Part shown: positions 17,295-27,100 of the stretch, in pieces
Position numbering within the stretch: the first letter of the stretch is position 1
Layout: each line of letters begins with the position of its first letter
NCBI RefSeq assembly: GCF_019974135.1
Contig: NZ_AP025017.1
Span: forward strand, 806,001 to 870,000
Direction: 5' to 3'
Source of the DNA: Actinomyces capricornis
Lineage (GTDB): Bacteria > Actinomycetota > Actinomycetes > Actinomycetales > Actinomycetaceae
Length of the DNA: 64,000 nucleotides
Position numbers and translations under genes: made by a program
Notes under the pieces: model-generated
The model's input: only the letters and a program-made list of their open reading frames with translations
Told to the model about the DNA's origin: nothing
The model's database searches: none

Positions 17295-17765
17295 ATGGGT
17301 ATCAGGGTTCCGCCGGTCGTGGTGCTTGGCGCGGCTGGCGCAGCGCAGCGGCTGACAGGTCGGCGCCGCAGGCGCACAGCCCGCAGCGTCCTCGCATCGA
17401 CTGCCGTTGCAGGCGCCAGTGGGGCGCTGATCCTGGAGGGGGTCGCGGAGTTCGCCCGGCACCGCACCACCGTTGATCCTCACGGCGTGGAGCGGGCCAG
17501 CGCCCTGGTGACCACGGGCCCCAACGCGCTGACCCGCAATCCGATGTATGTGGGGATGCTCGGTCTTCTGGTCGCACGGGCGGTGGCTCGACGACGTCGT
17601 CGGGCACTGCTGCCCGCGGTGGGCTTCTGGTGGGCGATCGATCGCTTCCAGATCCCGGCCGAGGAGGAGGCGCTGGCGGAGCGCTTCGGCCAGGAGTATG
17701 CGGACTACTGCACCCAGGTCCCCCGCTGGCTGTGGCAGGGCGAGGCATCCTCGCGCAAGCCCTAG
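17295..17765 (+). CDS. Isoprenylcysteine carboxyl methyltransferase-family membrane protein
   Basis: 156 aa from the ATG at 17295, preceded by AGGTGAAG. Diagnostic family segments are present: LVTTGPNALTRNPMYVGML (SAM-binding entry) and QIPAEEEALAERFGQEYADY followed by CTQVPRW near the C-terminus. Hydrophobic segments flank them. The bacterial relatives methylate unknown small or lipid substrates in the membrane. The gene is downstream of nothing on its own strand and is followed by a third REP-like repeat. Confidence 0.75.
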   Translation: MGIRVPPVVVLGAAGAAQRLTGRRRRRTARSVLASTAVAGASGALILEGVAEFARHRTTVDPHGVERASALVTTGPNALTRNPMYVGMLGLLVARAVARRRRRALLPAVGFWWAIDRFQIPAEEEALAERFGQEYADYCTQVPRWLWQGEASSRKP

Positions 17766-17796
17766 GAGGGGAGCGCTCGGCACCCCGGTGCCGACT

Positions 17797-17906
17797 CGCC
17801 GGGTCACCCGCATTCTGCTGGGTCACCCGTATCCTGCTGGCCCACACAGCACCTCATGAGCCGGCAGCATGCGAGTGACCCGGCGGCAATCGGGTCATCC
17901 AGCAGC
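17797..17906. repeat. REP-like palindromic repeat, diverged copy 3
   Basis: It shares the core GGTCACCCG...CTGCTGGCCCA...AGCATGCGAGTGACCCGGCG with the two copies at 10.8 and 15.8 kb, but carries an extra 20-base tandem segment (TCTGCTGGGTCACCCGTATC type) in the left arm and several substitutions. It lies just after the ICMT-family gene. Confidence 0.6.
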
Positions 17907-18002
17907 GCCGGCCCGTGCGCGGTAGGCTGCCCAGGGCTCAGCGATGGGGCGGAGACGCCCGCCGGGCGCACGCAGGAGGGATCGAGGAGGCAGGAGGAGA
18001 GC

Positions 18003-18572
18003 ATGAGCATGGCGGGCCACGGGAGGGATCCCTGTGCGGATGACCCCTTCCTCACGGCACCGCGCGAGCCCATGCCCGTGGCGGAGCCCCACCCCGGTGC
18101 TCCATTCGGCGCCGACCCACTGCCCTCCCCCGCACAGGGCGGCCCGGGACCGGTGGCCTTCATCGATGTCCACGTCCACTACTTGGCCAGCGACTTCTCC
18201 CACCTGTTCAGGAGCCTGCGCTCCTCTGCACCAGTGCAGCTGCGGATCAACCGGGACCTGGTGGAGCTTGGCTCCCAGGGCGGCAGGATCCCGGTCGCTG
18301 CGGGCAGCCCCTTGAGCATCTCGCCAGTCTTCGCATCGAGCTTCGCGTCCAGCTCCTTGATGGTGACCCTGTCTCCGGGCCAGGTGATGCCCCTGTTCTA
18401 CACCGATACCCGCTTCAGGAATGCACCGTCGGCGATCTCGTTGACGCCCTTCCGCGAGGTTCCCGGCACGGCCATGCAGCGGGCTATCCTCATCGTTGTG
18501 GCGACGATGCTCCTGCCGCCGCTGGTGATCGGGATCATCGTGCTCGTCTCTTTCCTGCTGCTACCCGGGTAG
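18003..18572 (+). CDS. Hypothetical membrane-anchored protein
   Basis: 189 aa from the ATG at 18003, preceded by AGGAGGAG. Residues 1-45 are Pro/Gly-rich, the middle is a soluble segment (FIDVHVHYLASDFSHLFRSL), and a strongly hydrophobic C-terminal helix at ~158-188 predicts a single tail anchor. I do not recognise the family. The next gene starts 37 bp downstream with its own GGAGG, so the two may be co-transcribed. Confidence 0.55.
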   Translation: MSMAGHGRDPCADDPFLTAPREPMPVAEPHPGAPFGADPLPSPAQGGPGPVAFIDVHVHYLASDFSHLFRSLRSSAPVQLRINRDLVELGSQGGRIPVAAGSPLSISPVFASSFASSSLMVTLSPGQVMPLFYTDTRFRNAPSAISLTPFREVPGTAMQRAILIVVATMLLPPLVIGIIVLVSFLLLPG

Positions 18573-18609
18573 GGCTCATTGACGGGCGCGAGGATGAAGG
18601 AGGACGACG

Positions 18610-19473
18610 ATGACCCAGGCCTCTGAGGGCACGGGCGGCACGGCAGCCGACAGGGCCGCTGCGGGCGGGGCCGCAGCAGGCAGCGCGACGACGGCGGGGC
18701 CCGGCGCGCCCCTGGGCCGTGAGGCGGTCCTGGAGCGGATTGCGCAGAGCCGACGCCGGGCGGCGCAGGCCGGGCGCGATGGCGCCTGGGACGCCGGGGC
18801 CCAGCTGCGGGAGGTGCGCGAGCTGGCCGAGGTGCTGGGCGCGGTCGGCGGGCAGGGGGCCCGCACCGTCCTGACTGAGGATGAGGTGGTCGGGGCCCTG
18901 GCCGAGGTCATGCGCCAGGCCACCAGGCTGGGCGAGCCCGAGGTGGCGCTGTCGCTCACCGGCGCGGTGGAGGCGGTGGCGGCGGAGCTGGGGGCGGAGC
19001 ATGCGGATACCCTGACGCTCCGCTTCACCCTGGCGGGCGCCTACCGCCAGGTGGCGCCGGCGGTGGCTGTGGCGCTGTATGAGCAGGTGGTGGAGGGGGC
19101 GGTGCAGCTGCTGGGGCCCGACCACCCGCAGGTGCTCACGGCCCGCTCGGGCCTGGCCGGGGCGCTGACCGACGCGGGGGAGCCCGAGCAGGCGGTGGCG
19201 CTCTATCAGGAGATGGCCCAGGATGCCGCCCGCCTGCTGGGGCCCTCCCACCCCGATGCGCTCTCGGCCCGCAACAACCTGGCGCGGGCCTGGGAGGAGG
19301 CGGGTCAGGAGCGGCGTGCCCTGGAGATCTACGAGGATCTGGTGCGCGACGCCGAGCGGGTGCTGAGCGGCCCCCACCCCTACCTGCTGGTCTTCCGCCG
19401 TAACCTGGAGCGCCTCAGGAGCGGCACCGGCCGGCCCAGCAACCCCGGAGAGGCCGACGGAGCCGATCACTGA
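18610..19473 (+). CDS. Tetratricopeptide-repeat protein
   Basis: 287 aa, with AAGGAGG upstream. From about residue 105 there are three to four kinesin-light-chain-type TPR units with the hallmark LGPDHPQVLTARSGLAGAL / LGPSHPDALSARNNLARAW spacing of 42 residues. The first ~40 residues are Ala/Gly low complexity. No catalytic domain is present, so a scaffold or protein-binding role is inferred. Confidence 0.8.
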   Translation: MTQASEGTGGTAADRAAAGGAAAGSATTAGPGAPLGREAVLERIAQSRRRAAQAGRDGAWDAGAQLREVRELAEVLGAVGGQGARTVLTEDEVVGALAEVMRQATRLGEPEVALSLTGAVEAVAAELGAEHADTLTLRFTLAGAYRQVAPAVAVALYEQVVEGAVQLLGPDHPQVLTARSGLAGALTDAGEPEQAVALYQEMAQDAARLLGPSHPDALSARNNLARAWEEAGQERRALEIYEDLVRDAERVLSGPHPYLLVFRRNLERLRSGTGRPSNPGEADGADH

Positions 19474-19631
19474 CCGGGCTCGGGCTCGCGACGACGCCGC
19501 AGCCAGCGCCCTCGGTCTCCCGCCACCGCCGCATTCACTGCCTCGTGCCTGCCCCCTCCGTCTCAGGCGCCCCGGGCGCGGGCCGGCTGACCTCGGGGCG
19601 AATACCGCGCTGCGGCGAGTGGCCCAACTGG

Positions 19632-20039
19632 TCAGTTGTGGTGGTGCTCCCCTTGTGCGCCTGGCGTGATCACCTTGAGTCCTACGGATCTGGAGGCATC
19701 GGCGAGGCGATGGTCATAGGTGAGGACAGCCGCCGCCTCGAGTCGGATCGCCGCTTCGAGGTGGAGTGCGTCGAGGGTCCTGAGATAGGGCATGGGGAGG
19801 AGGCCTGCACCGCGGTACACGGCACGGTCGAGGGCGGCGAGTCCTACTCCTTCAAGGATGCGGGTGACGTCGGCTTGGTCGAGATTCTCCCGGATCGCGA
19901 TTCGGCGCAGCTCTGTCTCAAGCAGATCGCTGGAGACGAGGATGTCTGGAGTCTGGTCGAGCCATGCGATGAGGGCTGGGCTCTCGGGCTGGTCGACGAG
20001 CAGTGCGCCGAGGGCCGAGGTGTCAACGTAGACGATCAT
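19632..20039 (-). CDS. PIN-domain toxin (VapC-like)
   Basis: 135 aa from the ATG at 20039 (MIVYVDTSALG). PIN-fold acidic residues are visible: D in YVDTSAL, E in LLETELRR, D in TLDALHLEAA and D in LTYDHRLADA. The family consists of Mg-dependent ribonucleases. The gene overlaps the end of the upstream antitoxin gene by 17 bp, as expected for a type II toxin-antitoxin pair. All four acidic positions are retained, so it is probably active. Confidence 0.85.
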   Translation of the reverse strand: MIVYVDTSALGALLVDQPESPALIAWLDQTPDILVSSDLLETELRRIAIRENLDQADVTRILEGVGLAALDRAVYRGAGLLPMPYLRTLDALHLEAAIRLEAAAVLTYDHRLADASRSVGLKVITPGAQGEHHHN

Positions 20040-20388
20040 GGTCGCCGTGAGCAGTGGGGTTCCACTCCTCACGCAGGTCGTCGAGAGTCTCGTGGAGACT
20101 GCGCACGCTGCTCTTCCGCACGATGCCCAACTCAGCCCATCCTCCTTGGCGAACGGCTGGGCGGGTGATGGTCAGTGCCGGCGAGGGCATGTCTGGGGAG
20201 TCGGGAGGATTGAGGGGGATAATCCTGCCCACGGGCACCCCGTCGTCGGTGAGGAGGAAGGCGCCGCCTTCTCGGACTGCCTGGAGGACCCGGGCGGGCT
20301 CGTCGCGCAGCTCGCGCCGCGTGAGCCGCCCGGTCTCCTGCCCAACGTCGGCGACCTGGTGCCCCATCCAGGGGCTGGTTGCGGTCAT
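20023..20388 (-). CDS. Antitoxin of Phd/YefM type
   Basis: 121 aa. The N-terminal half has the Phd/YefM pattern: LTRRELRDEPARVLQAVREG followed by FLLTDDGVPVGRIIPL. The C-terminal half, which would wrap the toxin, is charged and helical (SVRSLHETLDDLREEW). It is first in the operon and overlaps the PIN toxin, consistent with autoregulation through its DNA-binding N-terminus (family knowledge). Confidence 0.8.
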   Translation of the reverse strand: MTATSPWMGHQVADVGQETGRLTRRELRDEPARVLQAVREGGAFLLTDDGVPVGRIIPLNPPDSPDMPSPALTITRPAVRQGGWAELGIVRKSSVRSLHETLDDLREEWNPTAHGDHDRLR

Positions 20389-20786
20389 ACGTCCAAGATT
20401 ACTTCGCCGCGCCCATGAGTACTGTGCTCCCGATCACTGAGCCGCGCTCCCGACGGCGGTGCAGCCGGGTCCCGCCGCCTCCCGCCACCGCCGCACTGGC
20501 CGTCCCGTACCGGGCTCCTCTGCCTCGGCGCCCCGGGCGCGGGATGGAGGGATGAGTTGCGAATCGGCACACCTCGGAGCAGCCCGGCGGAAGGTGACGG
20601 TATCGTCACGATTTACCTCGACGCGCTGGCCTCGGCCTCGGGCCGCCCGGTCCTGGTCCCCGGTATCGACCGCGCCGACGCCGCATGATCCTGGGACTCG
20701 ACCACTCCAGCCCCTCACGCCTTGCCCACGCTGGGCACCTTCCTCCTGCACCCGGGGCCATCCTGGCCGAACCTATAATCACGATC
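20389..20786. other. Promoter region between the toxin-antitoxin pair and the defence island
   Basis: This stretch separates divergent units. It carries a degenerate GC-rich segment resembling 19498-19575 (CCCGCCACCGCCGCA and GGCGCCCCGGGCGCGGG shared) and, at its right end, the TATAAT box of the helicase gene. No gene was found. Confidence 0.5.
20774..20779 (+). promoter_or_regulatory. TATAAT -10 box for a probable leaderless defence transcript
   Basis: A perfect TATAAT lies seven bases before an in-frame GTG at 20787. That is the distance to a transcription start, and there is no Shine-Dalgarno sequence. This supports a leaderless start for the SNF2 helicase. No good -35 is visible. Confidence 0.55.
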
Positions 20787-23700
20787 GTGCCTTTCAGTGC
20801 CGATTCGTGTGATGCTGCGCCCTCCGGCTCTCTGGGACAGCGCGTGTCCCAGGGCTCGTCCATGCCCGTGGCCGACGGCGCCCCGCCAGCGGACCCGGCC
20901 CCTCCGGCGCCTCCCTCCGAGTCCTTCGTATCTTCGGCACGTGCCGCAGCGCCGTCCCCTTCCACCACTCCCACTCCCGACTCTCCCATGACTGCTTCCG
21001 CTCCCCCGCCGCCGTCCTCGGCTCCTGGGTCTCGTTCCTCATCCCCGGCCTCAACTCGTGAACTGGCTCCCGGATCGGTGGTGCGGGTGCGTGACGAGGA
21101 TTGGCTGGTCACTCAGGTCTCCTCGACCTCCGACGGCCTGCTGGTCACGGTCCAGGGCCTCTCGGAGCTGGTGCGCGATACCACTGCCCAGTTCAGCGCG
21201 GGGATCGACCGGATCGAGCCGGTGGACCCCCGCCGCACGCGGGTGATTGCGGATACCTCGACGCGTCATCGCCTGTCGCGCCTGTGGCTGGAGGCGACGC
21301 TGCGCAAGACGGCCCTGCCTGCGGCGAGCCCACACCTGGCGGTGGTGGGCGATGTGCTGGCCGATCCGCTCGCATACCAGTTGCGGGCGGTGCGCCAGGC
21401 CCTGGACCCGGATCATCTGCGCCCGCGTATTCTGCTGGCTGATGCCGTGGGTCTGGGCAAGACCCTGGAGATCGGCATGATCCTGGCCGAGCTGGTGCGC
21501 CGGGGCCGCGGGGATCGCATGCTGATCGTCACTCCTCGCCACGTGCTGGAGCAGATGCAGCATGAGATGTGGACCCGCTTCGCCCTGCCCTTCGTGCGCC
21601 TGGACTCTCAGGGGATCCAGCGGGTGCGCCGCAGGGTCCCGGCCACCCGGAATCCTTTCAGCGTCTTCCCCAGGGCGATCATCTCGATCGATACGCTGAA
21701 GAATGACCGCTACCTGGCGCATCTGCGCAAGCAGACCTGGGATGCCGTGGTGATTGACGAGTCCCATAATGTCACGAACAAGGGGACGCTCAATCATCGG
21801 CTCGCTGACTTGTTGGCGCGCCAGACGGATGCGCTGATCCTGGCCTCGGCCACGCCCCACAATGGGGACCCTCGGAGTTTCGCGGAGCTGATCCGTCTTC
21901 TGGAGCCGACGGCGGTCAACGCGGATGGCTCGTTGAATGAGGCGGAGGTGGCCCGCCTGGTGATCCGCCGGCACCGTCATTCCCAGGAGGTGCGCGATGT
22001 GGTGGGTGGGCGCTGGAAGGAGCGCCTGGCGCCGGTCAACCGCCTGGTGGCGCCGTCCCCGGCGGAGGATGCGGTGGCCTCGGAGCTCTCGCGCACCTGG
22101 CTTCATCGCGACGACGCACCGGCCGCCGGGGGCGCCGTCCCTGCGTCCCTCTCCCCCGCTGGGAGCACGGCGCCCGCAGCGCCCGGAGCGCATTGGGGCC
22201 GCAGGACCCGCGGGGATGCCCTGTTCTCCTGGACGCTGGCCAAGGCGTTCCTGTCCTCCCCGGCGGCGCTGATCCAGACGATTGACGAGCGCCTGCGTCG
22301 GCGCGGGTCGCGGGCCTCGGGCCCGCAGGCCGCCCAGGGCGGTGGTGAGCATGGGGCGTTGGTGCGCCTGCGCGAGCTGGCGCAGGCAGCCAGTACCGCG
22401 GAGTCGGGCAAGTACCGGGCGCTGCTGGAGGAGCTGGGTCGCATCGGGGTGGGGCCGCGCAGTGAGGAGCGGGCGGTGGTCTTTGCCGAGCGGGTGGCGA
22501 CCTTGACCTGGTTGCGCGGGCGCCTGGAGGAGGATCTGGGCATGCCCTCGGGCGCGGTGAGGGTGCTCCATGGCGGGCTGTCGGATGTGGAGCAGCAGGC
22601 GATCGTGGAGAAGTTCCGCCAGGCGCACTCCCCGATCCGGGTGCTGGTGACCGGTGATGTGGCCTCAGAGGGCGTGAATCTGCACAGCCAGTGCCATGAG
22701 CTGATCCATTACGATATTCCTTGGTCGTTGATCCGCATCGAGCAGAGGAATGGTCGTATTGATCGCTACGGCCAGGAGGTCTCCCCGCAGATCACGACGC
22801 TGCTGCTCAATCCGTCGGATGCGCGTTTCAGTGGGGATGTGCGGGTGCTGGCGCGTTTGATGGAGAAGGAGGATGAGGCGCATCGGGCGCTGGGGGACGC
22901 GGCGTCCCTCATGGGCCTGTACTCCGGTGAGAAGGAGGAGGCGGCGATCCGGGAGGCGCTGCAGTCGGGCAGCGATATCGACCTGGTGGTGCCGGGGGTT
23001 GAGGAGGCTTTGACCCGTGACCCGATGGCGGCCCTGTTCGCCCGGCTGACGGGGGCTCAGGCCCCCGGTCAGGGACCCGTTCAGGCAGCGGGCCCCGACG
23101 ACGCCGCATCGTCCCCTTCCACCGCGTCCGCCACTGGCCTACCCACTTCGGCTGCTTTCGCACCGGTTGGCGAGCAGGCCCCGGATCGCGCGCCTCTGCC
23201 GGCCTCGATCCTCTACGACTCGCAGGTGGATTTCCTGCGCGAGGCGCTCACGGAGCTCTATGAGCGCCCGCAGGAGTCGGCGCTGGCCTCGGGTGGCGGG
23301 GGCGTGTCCTGGCGGGAGCATGGCAGTGAGCATGTGGCGGAGCTGGTTCCGCCGCCGGGGCTGCGTGCTCGCATGGATGTGCTGCCGCAGAGCTATGTGC
23401 GCCAGCGGCGTGTCCATGATCTGCTGCGCCTGGCCACCTCTCAGCGCAAGGGGGCGCGCCTGCTGGCGGAGGCCCTGCGCGACCCCAGTGGGTCGTCGTG
23501 GCCTGAGGCCCATTACCTGGGCCCGTTGCACCCGGTGCTGGAGTGGGCGGGGGATCGTGTGCTGGCGCGCCTGGGGCGCGGCTCTGTCTTCGCGGTGCGG
23601 GGCCGTCCGGGGTCGGTGGAGGCACCGACGGTGCTGATGCTGGGCACGTTGACGAACAAGGCGGGCCGCACGGTGAGCATGGTGTGCGCCTCGGTGGCCT

Positions 23701-24152
23701 TCCCCTTCATGGATGTGGCGGCGGCCCTGGCGGATGTGGCGGCGGGGCGGCCTGTGAGGGGGCCGTCCACGGTGAGCGTGCATGAGTCGGCCGAGGAGAT
23801 GCTGCGCGCCGTGGGGGTTGATGAGCCGTTGACCAATGAGGGCCCGGTGCCGCATCTGGATCTGCTGACGGCGCTGGTAGGCCCGGCGGTGGATGCGGCG
23901 GCGGCCCAGATGCGGATGACGATGGCGGTGGCGCGCCAGGATGCCGAGGACCGCGTGAAGGCCTGGGGTGAGCGGGCCGATGCCTGGGATGATGAGGCGG
24001 GTGTGCTGGTGCAGAACCGGCATCTGCGCTCTCATCGCTTCTCGGTGGCCCAGGAGAGGCGGCTGATGGAGCTGCATCGGCCGGCGCACTCCCTGGTGCG
24101 CCCGCTGCTGGTGGTGGTTCCGCAGGACTTCGGCAGGGAAGGGGGCCGCTGA
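20787..24152 (+). CDS. SNF2-type helicase, DISARM DrmD-like
   Basis: 1121 aa if the leaderless GTG is used; ATGs at 20862 and 20988 are alternatives. After a Pro/Ser-rich ~80-residue leader come two RecA-like domains. Walker A (LADAVGLGKT) lies near residue 218, a DESH box (VVIDESHN) near 322, SATPHNGDP near 355, and motifs V/VI (GDVASEGVNL, then EQRNGRIDRYGQ) at ~630-662. The long C-terminal part is family-specific. Size and order ahead of a giant adenine methylase resemble DrmD of class 1 DISARM. Stop and next start overlap as TGATG, so the two proteins are translationally coupled. Confidence 0.75.
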   Translation: MPFSADSCDAAPSGSLGQRVSQGSSMPVADGAPPADPAPPAPPSESFVSSARAAAPSPSTTPTPDSPMTASAPPPPSSAPGSRSSSPASTRELAPGSVVRVRDEDWLVTQVSSTSDGLLVTVQGLSELVRDTTAQFSAGIDRIEPVDPRRTRVIADTSTRHRLSRLWLEATLRKTALPAASPHLAVVGDVLADPLAYQLRAVRQALDPDHLRPRILLADAVGLGKTLEIGMILAELVRRGRGDRMLIVTPRHVLEQMQHEMWTRFALPFVRLDSQGIQRVRRRVPATRNPFSVFPRAIISIDTLKNDRYLAHLRKQTWDAVVIDESHNVTNKGTLNHRLADLLARQTDALILASATPHNGDPRSFAELIRLLEPTAVNADGSLNEAEVARLVIRRHRHSQEVRDVVGGRWKERLAPVNRLVAPSPAEDAVASELSRTWLHRDDAPAAGGAVPASLSPAGSTAPAAPGAHWGRRTRGDALFSWTLAKAFLSSPAALIQTIDERLRRRGSRASGPQAAQGGGEHGALVRLRELAQAASTAESGKYRALLEELGRIGVGPRSEERAVVFAERVATLTWLRGRLEEDLGMPSGAVRVLHGGLSDVEQQAIVEKFRQAHSPIRVLVTGDVASEGVNLHSQCHELIHYDIPWSLIRIEQRNGRIDRYGQEVSPQITTLLLNPSDARFSGDVRVLARLMEKEDEAHRALGDAASLMGLYSGEKEEAAIREALQSGSDIDLVVPGVEEALTRDPMAALFARLTGAQAPGQGPVQAAGPDDAASSPSTASATGLPTSAAFAPVGEQAPDRAPLPASILYDSQVDFLREALTELYERPQESALASGGGGVSWREHGSEHVAELVPPPGLRARMDVLPQSYVRQRRVHDLLRLATSQRKGARLLAEALRDPSGSSWPEAHYLGPLHPVLEWAGDRVLARLGRGSVFAVRGRPGSVEAPTVLMLGTLTNKAGRTVSMVCASVAFPFMDVAAALADVAAGRPVRGPSTVSVHESAEEMLRAVGVDEPLTNEGPVPHLDLLTALVGPAVDAAAAQMRMTMAVARQDAEDRVKAWGERADAWDDEAGVLVQNRHLRSHRFSVAQERRLMELHRPAHSLVRPLLVVVPQDFGREGGR

Positions 24153-27100
24153 TGGCGGTGTCGGATGCGCTGGTGGTGGGCGAGGACTGGATCAGCGAGC
24201 ACTACTTCACCTCTCAGGCGACCAAGGGCTCGTTCATGGCGCGGGTGCTGGAGCGGCGCCAGGAGTGGGCGGCGGCGGAGGCCGAGGGGGTGGCCACGTC
24301 GCGCTCGCGCTTCCGGGCCCAGCACTCCCGCCTGGAGTCCCTCCTGGCCGAGCTCCCCGCGCCTGAGGGGGCGCCGGGCCAGGACCCGGGGGCTCTCGGC
24401 GCGGCGGGCCTTGGCCCGACGGCGCCGGCGGTACTGGCCGGTGGGGCACCGGATGGCGCGGGTGAGCCGGCGGCGGAGGAGCTCGATGGGCTGCTGCGTG
24501 AGGTTCTGGGCTACTCCACGGGCGAGTTCGGCCTGTGGGAGTGCGGTCCGGTGACGCTGGTGCGCCCGGTGGGGGCGGAGGGGCCGGCGCCGGCGGCGCT
24601 GGTGCGGGCGCGCCCCGCGGCCACAGTGGAGGATCTGCTGGTCAAGGATGCGCCGAGCCTGGCGGCGCCGTGGGTGCCGGTGGATCTGGCCGATCCGGCC
24701 TCGGGCCCCCTGGAGGGCGCTGAGCCGGTGGTCTCGGTCTCGCGGGCGCTGTCGGTGCTGATGACTGACGAGCATGGTCCGGCTTTCGCCCTGGTGCTGG
24801 CGGGCCGGTGGGCGCTGGTGGTGGAGCGGGAGCGCTGGCCGGAGGGCCGGTGGCTGGCGGTGGATGTCCAGCTGGTGGCTGAGCGCAGTGAGCTGACCAG
24901 GGGCGGGGAGGTGGAGCGGGCGCTAGCCTGCCTGGAGGCGTGCTCGCTGCTGCCGACGGCGCAGGGCGAGACGTGGTGGTCGACCACCTTGGAGGATTCC
25001 GCGGCCCACACGGTGGGGGTCTCGAAGGACCTGCGCGAGGGGGTGCGCCTGTCGGTGGAGATCCTCGCCAATGAGGTGGTGCGCCGCCGGGTGGCCCGGG
25101 GGCTGGAGCCTCTGGAGCAGGGGCAGGCCCAGCCCTTGGCCTTGCAGTGCCTGCGCTACCTGTACCGGATCATCTTCCTGCTGTATGCGGAGGCGAGCCC
25201 GGAGCTGGGCGTGCTGCCGGTGGGGGCCCAGGAGTATGACGCGGGCTATGGGCTGGATCGTCTGCGCGAGCTGGTGCTGCGCGAGCTGCATGAGGAGTCC
25301 TCGCGCTCGGGCACGCATGTCTATGAGTCCTTGGAGCTGCTGTTCGCCCTGGTGGATCGGGGCAGGAATGCGGATGCGGGCAATGCTGGCAGTGCCGGCG
25401 GTGCTGGGGGCCCGGGGGGCGCGGCGGGGCCCTGGCCTGGGGATGGGGAGGCCGAGCCGTTCTCGGGGCTGGTCTTCCAGCCGATGCGCGCGGACCTGTT
25501 CCGCCCTGCCAGTACTGCGCTCATCGATGAGGTGGGCCTGGGCAATGAGGCGATGCTGCGGGTGCTGCGCCATCTGCTGCTGACCCGGGGGGAGTCGGGC
25601 GCGGGGCGCGGTTTCATCAGCTATGTGGAGCTGGGCATCAACCAGTTGGGCGCGGTCTACGAGGGGCTGATGAGCTATACGGGCTCCTTCGCCACGGAGC
25701 GCCTGTGGGAGGTGGCCCCGGGCGGGGATGCGTCGAAGGGCTCGTGGGTGGTGCCTCGTGAGGTGGCTGAGGGCTTGAGCGATGCGGATATGGTGACGAG
25801 GGTCGATGAGGTCACCGGTGAGCGCCGCAGCGTCATCCATGAGCCGGGGACTTTCGTGTTCCGCCTCTCGGGCCGGGATCGGCAGCGCTCGGCGAGCTAC
25901 TACACCCCGGAGGTGCTCACGCGCTTCACGGTGCAGCAGGCGCTGGCCGAGCTGCTGGATCAGGATGGCCGGGTGACCACGGCCCGGGAGGTGCTGGGCT
26001 TGAGCGTGTGCGAGCCGGCGCTGGGCTCGGGGGCCTTCGCGATCGAGGCGGTGCGCCAGCTGGCCGAGCAGTACCTCTCCCGCCGGGAGCGGGAGCTGGG
26101 GCGCCGGGTGGATCCGGAGGAGCGGCCCCGGGAGCTGGCGAAGGTGAAGGCCTTCATCGCCTTGCACCGGGTCTATGGGGTGGATCTGAATGCGACGGCG
26201 GTGGAGCTGGCGGAGGTGTCCTTGTGGCTGGACACGATGGTGGAGGGGCTCAGCGCCCCGTGGTTCGGCTTGCGGCTGCGGCGCGGCAACTCCCTGGTGG
26301 GGGCCAAGCGGGCTCTCTATGATGTGGCGGCGCTGAGGAAGAGGGCGTGGCTCTCGACGGCGCCGGTGCCCGAGCCGCTGTCCCGGGTGGGGAGTGCCCT
26401 TGATGCGGCGGGCCCGGATGCGGTGCGCCGCGTGGGCTCGGCGGTGGAGGTCTCGCACCGGATTCATCATTTCCTGCTGCCTGCGGCGGGCTGGGGCTCG
26501 GCGGTGGAGGTCCCCAAGCAGGTGCGCGACCTGGTGGATGCGGCGCATCTCAAGGCCCTCAAGGCGTGGCGCCGCTCGGTGACGAAGGCGCCGACGGCGG
26601 CGCAGGCCAGGCGCTTGACGGCGCTGGCCGCCCGGGTGGAGGTGCTGTGGGAGGTAACGCTGCGGCGCTTGCGGATCGCGGAGGCGGAGGCTTCTCGCCG
26701 TATCGTGCTGTGGGGCAGTGAGGGCGAGGATAGGGCGCCTGCCTCCCGGGTGAGCCGGGAGCGGATTGAGGGCTTCCTGGCGGATGAGTCCTCGGCATAC
26801 CGGCGCCTGCGGCTGGTGATGGATGCGTGGTGCGCGCTGTGGTTCTGGCCGTTGAACCGGCCCGAGGTGGCACCCCCGGACCTGGAGAAGTGGATCGGCG
26901 CCCTGGAGGGGCTGCTGGGCACGGGTGGGAAGGCGAGCCCGCTGGTTCCTGCGGGTGCGGCGAGCCTGGCGGATGCGGGCTCCTGGGATGAGCTGGAGGT
27001 GGCTGAGCGCACGGAGATCCAGTTCAGTGGGGCGCTGCGCGTGAGTGAGGTGAGGCGGGCCCACCCGTGGCTGGGGGTGGTGGAGGAGATCGCTGCGCAG

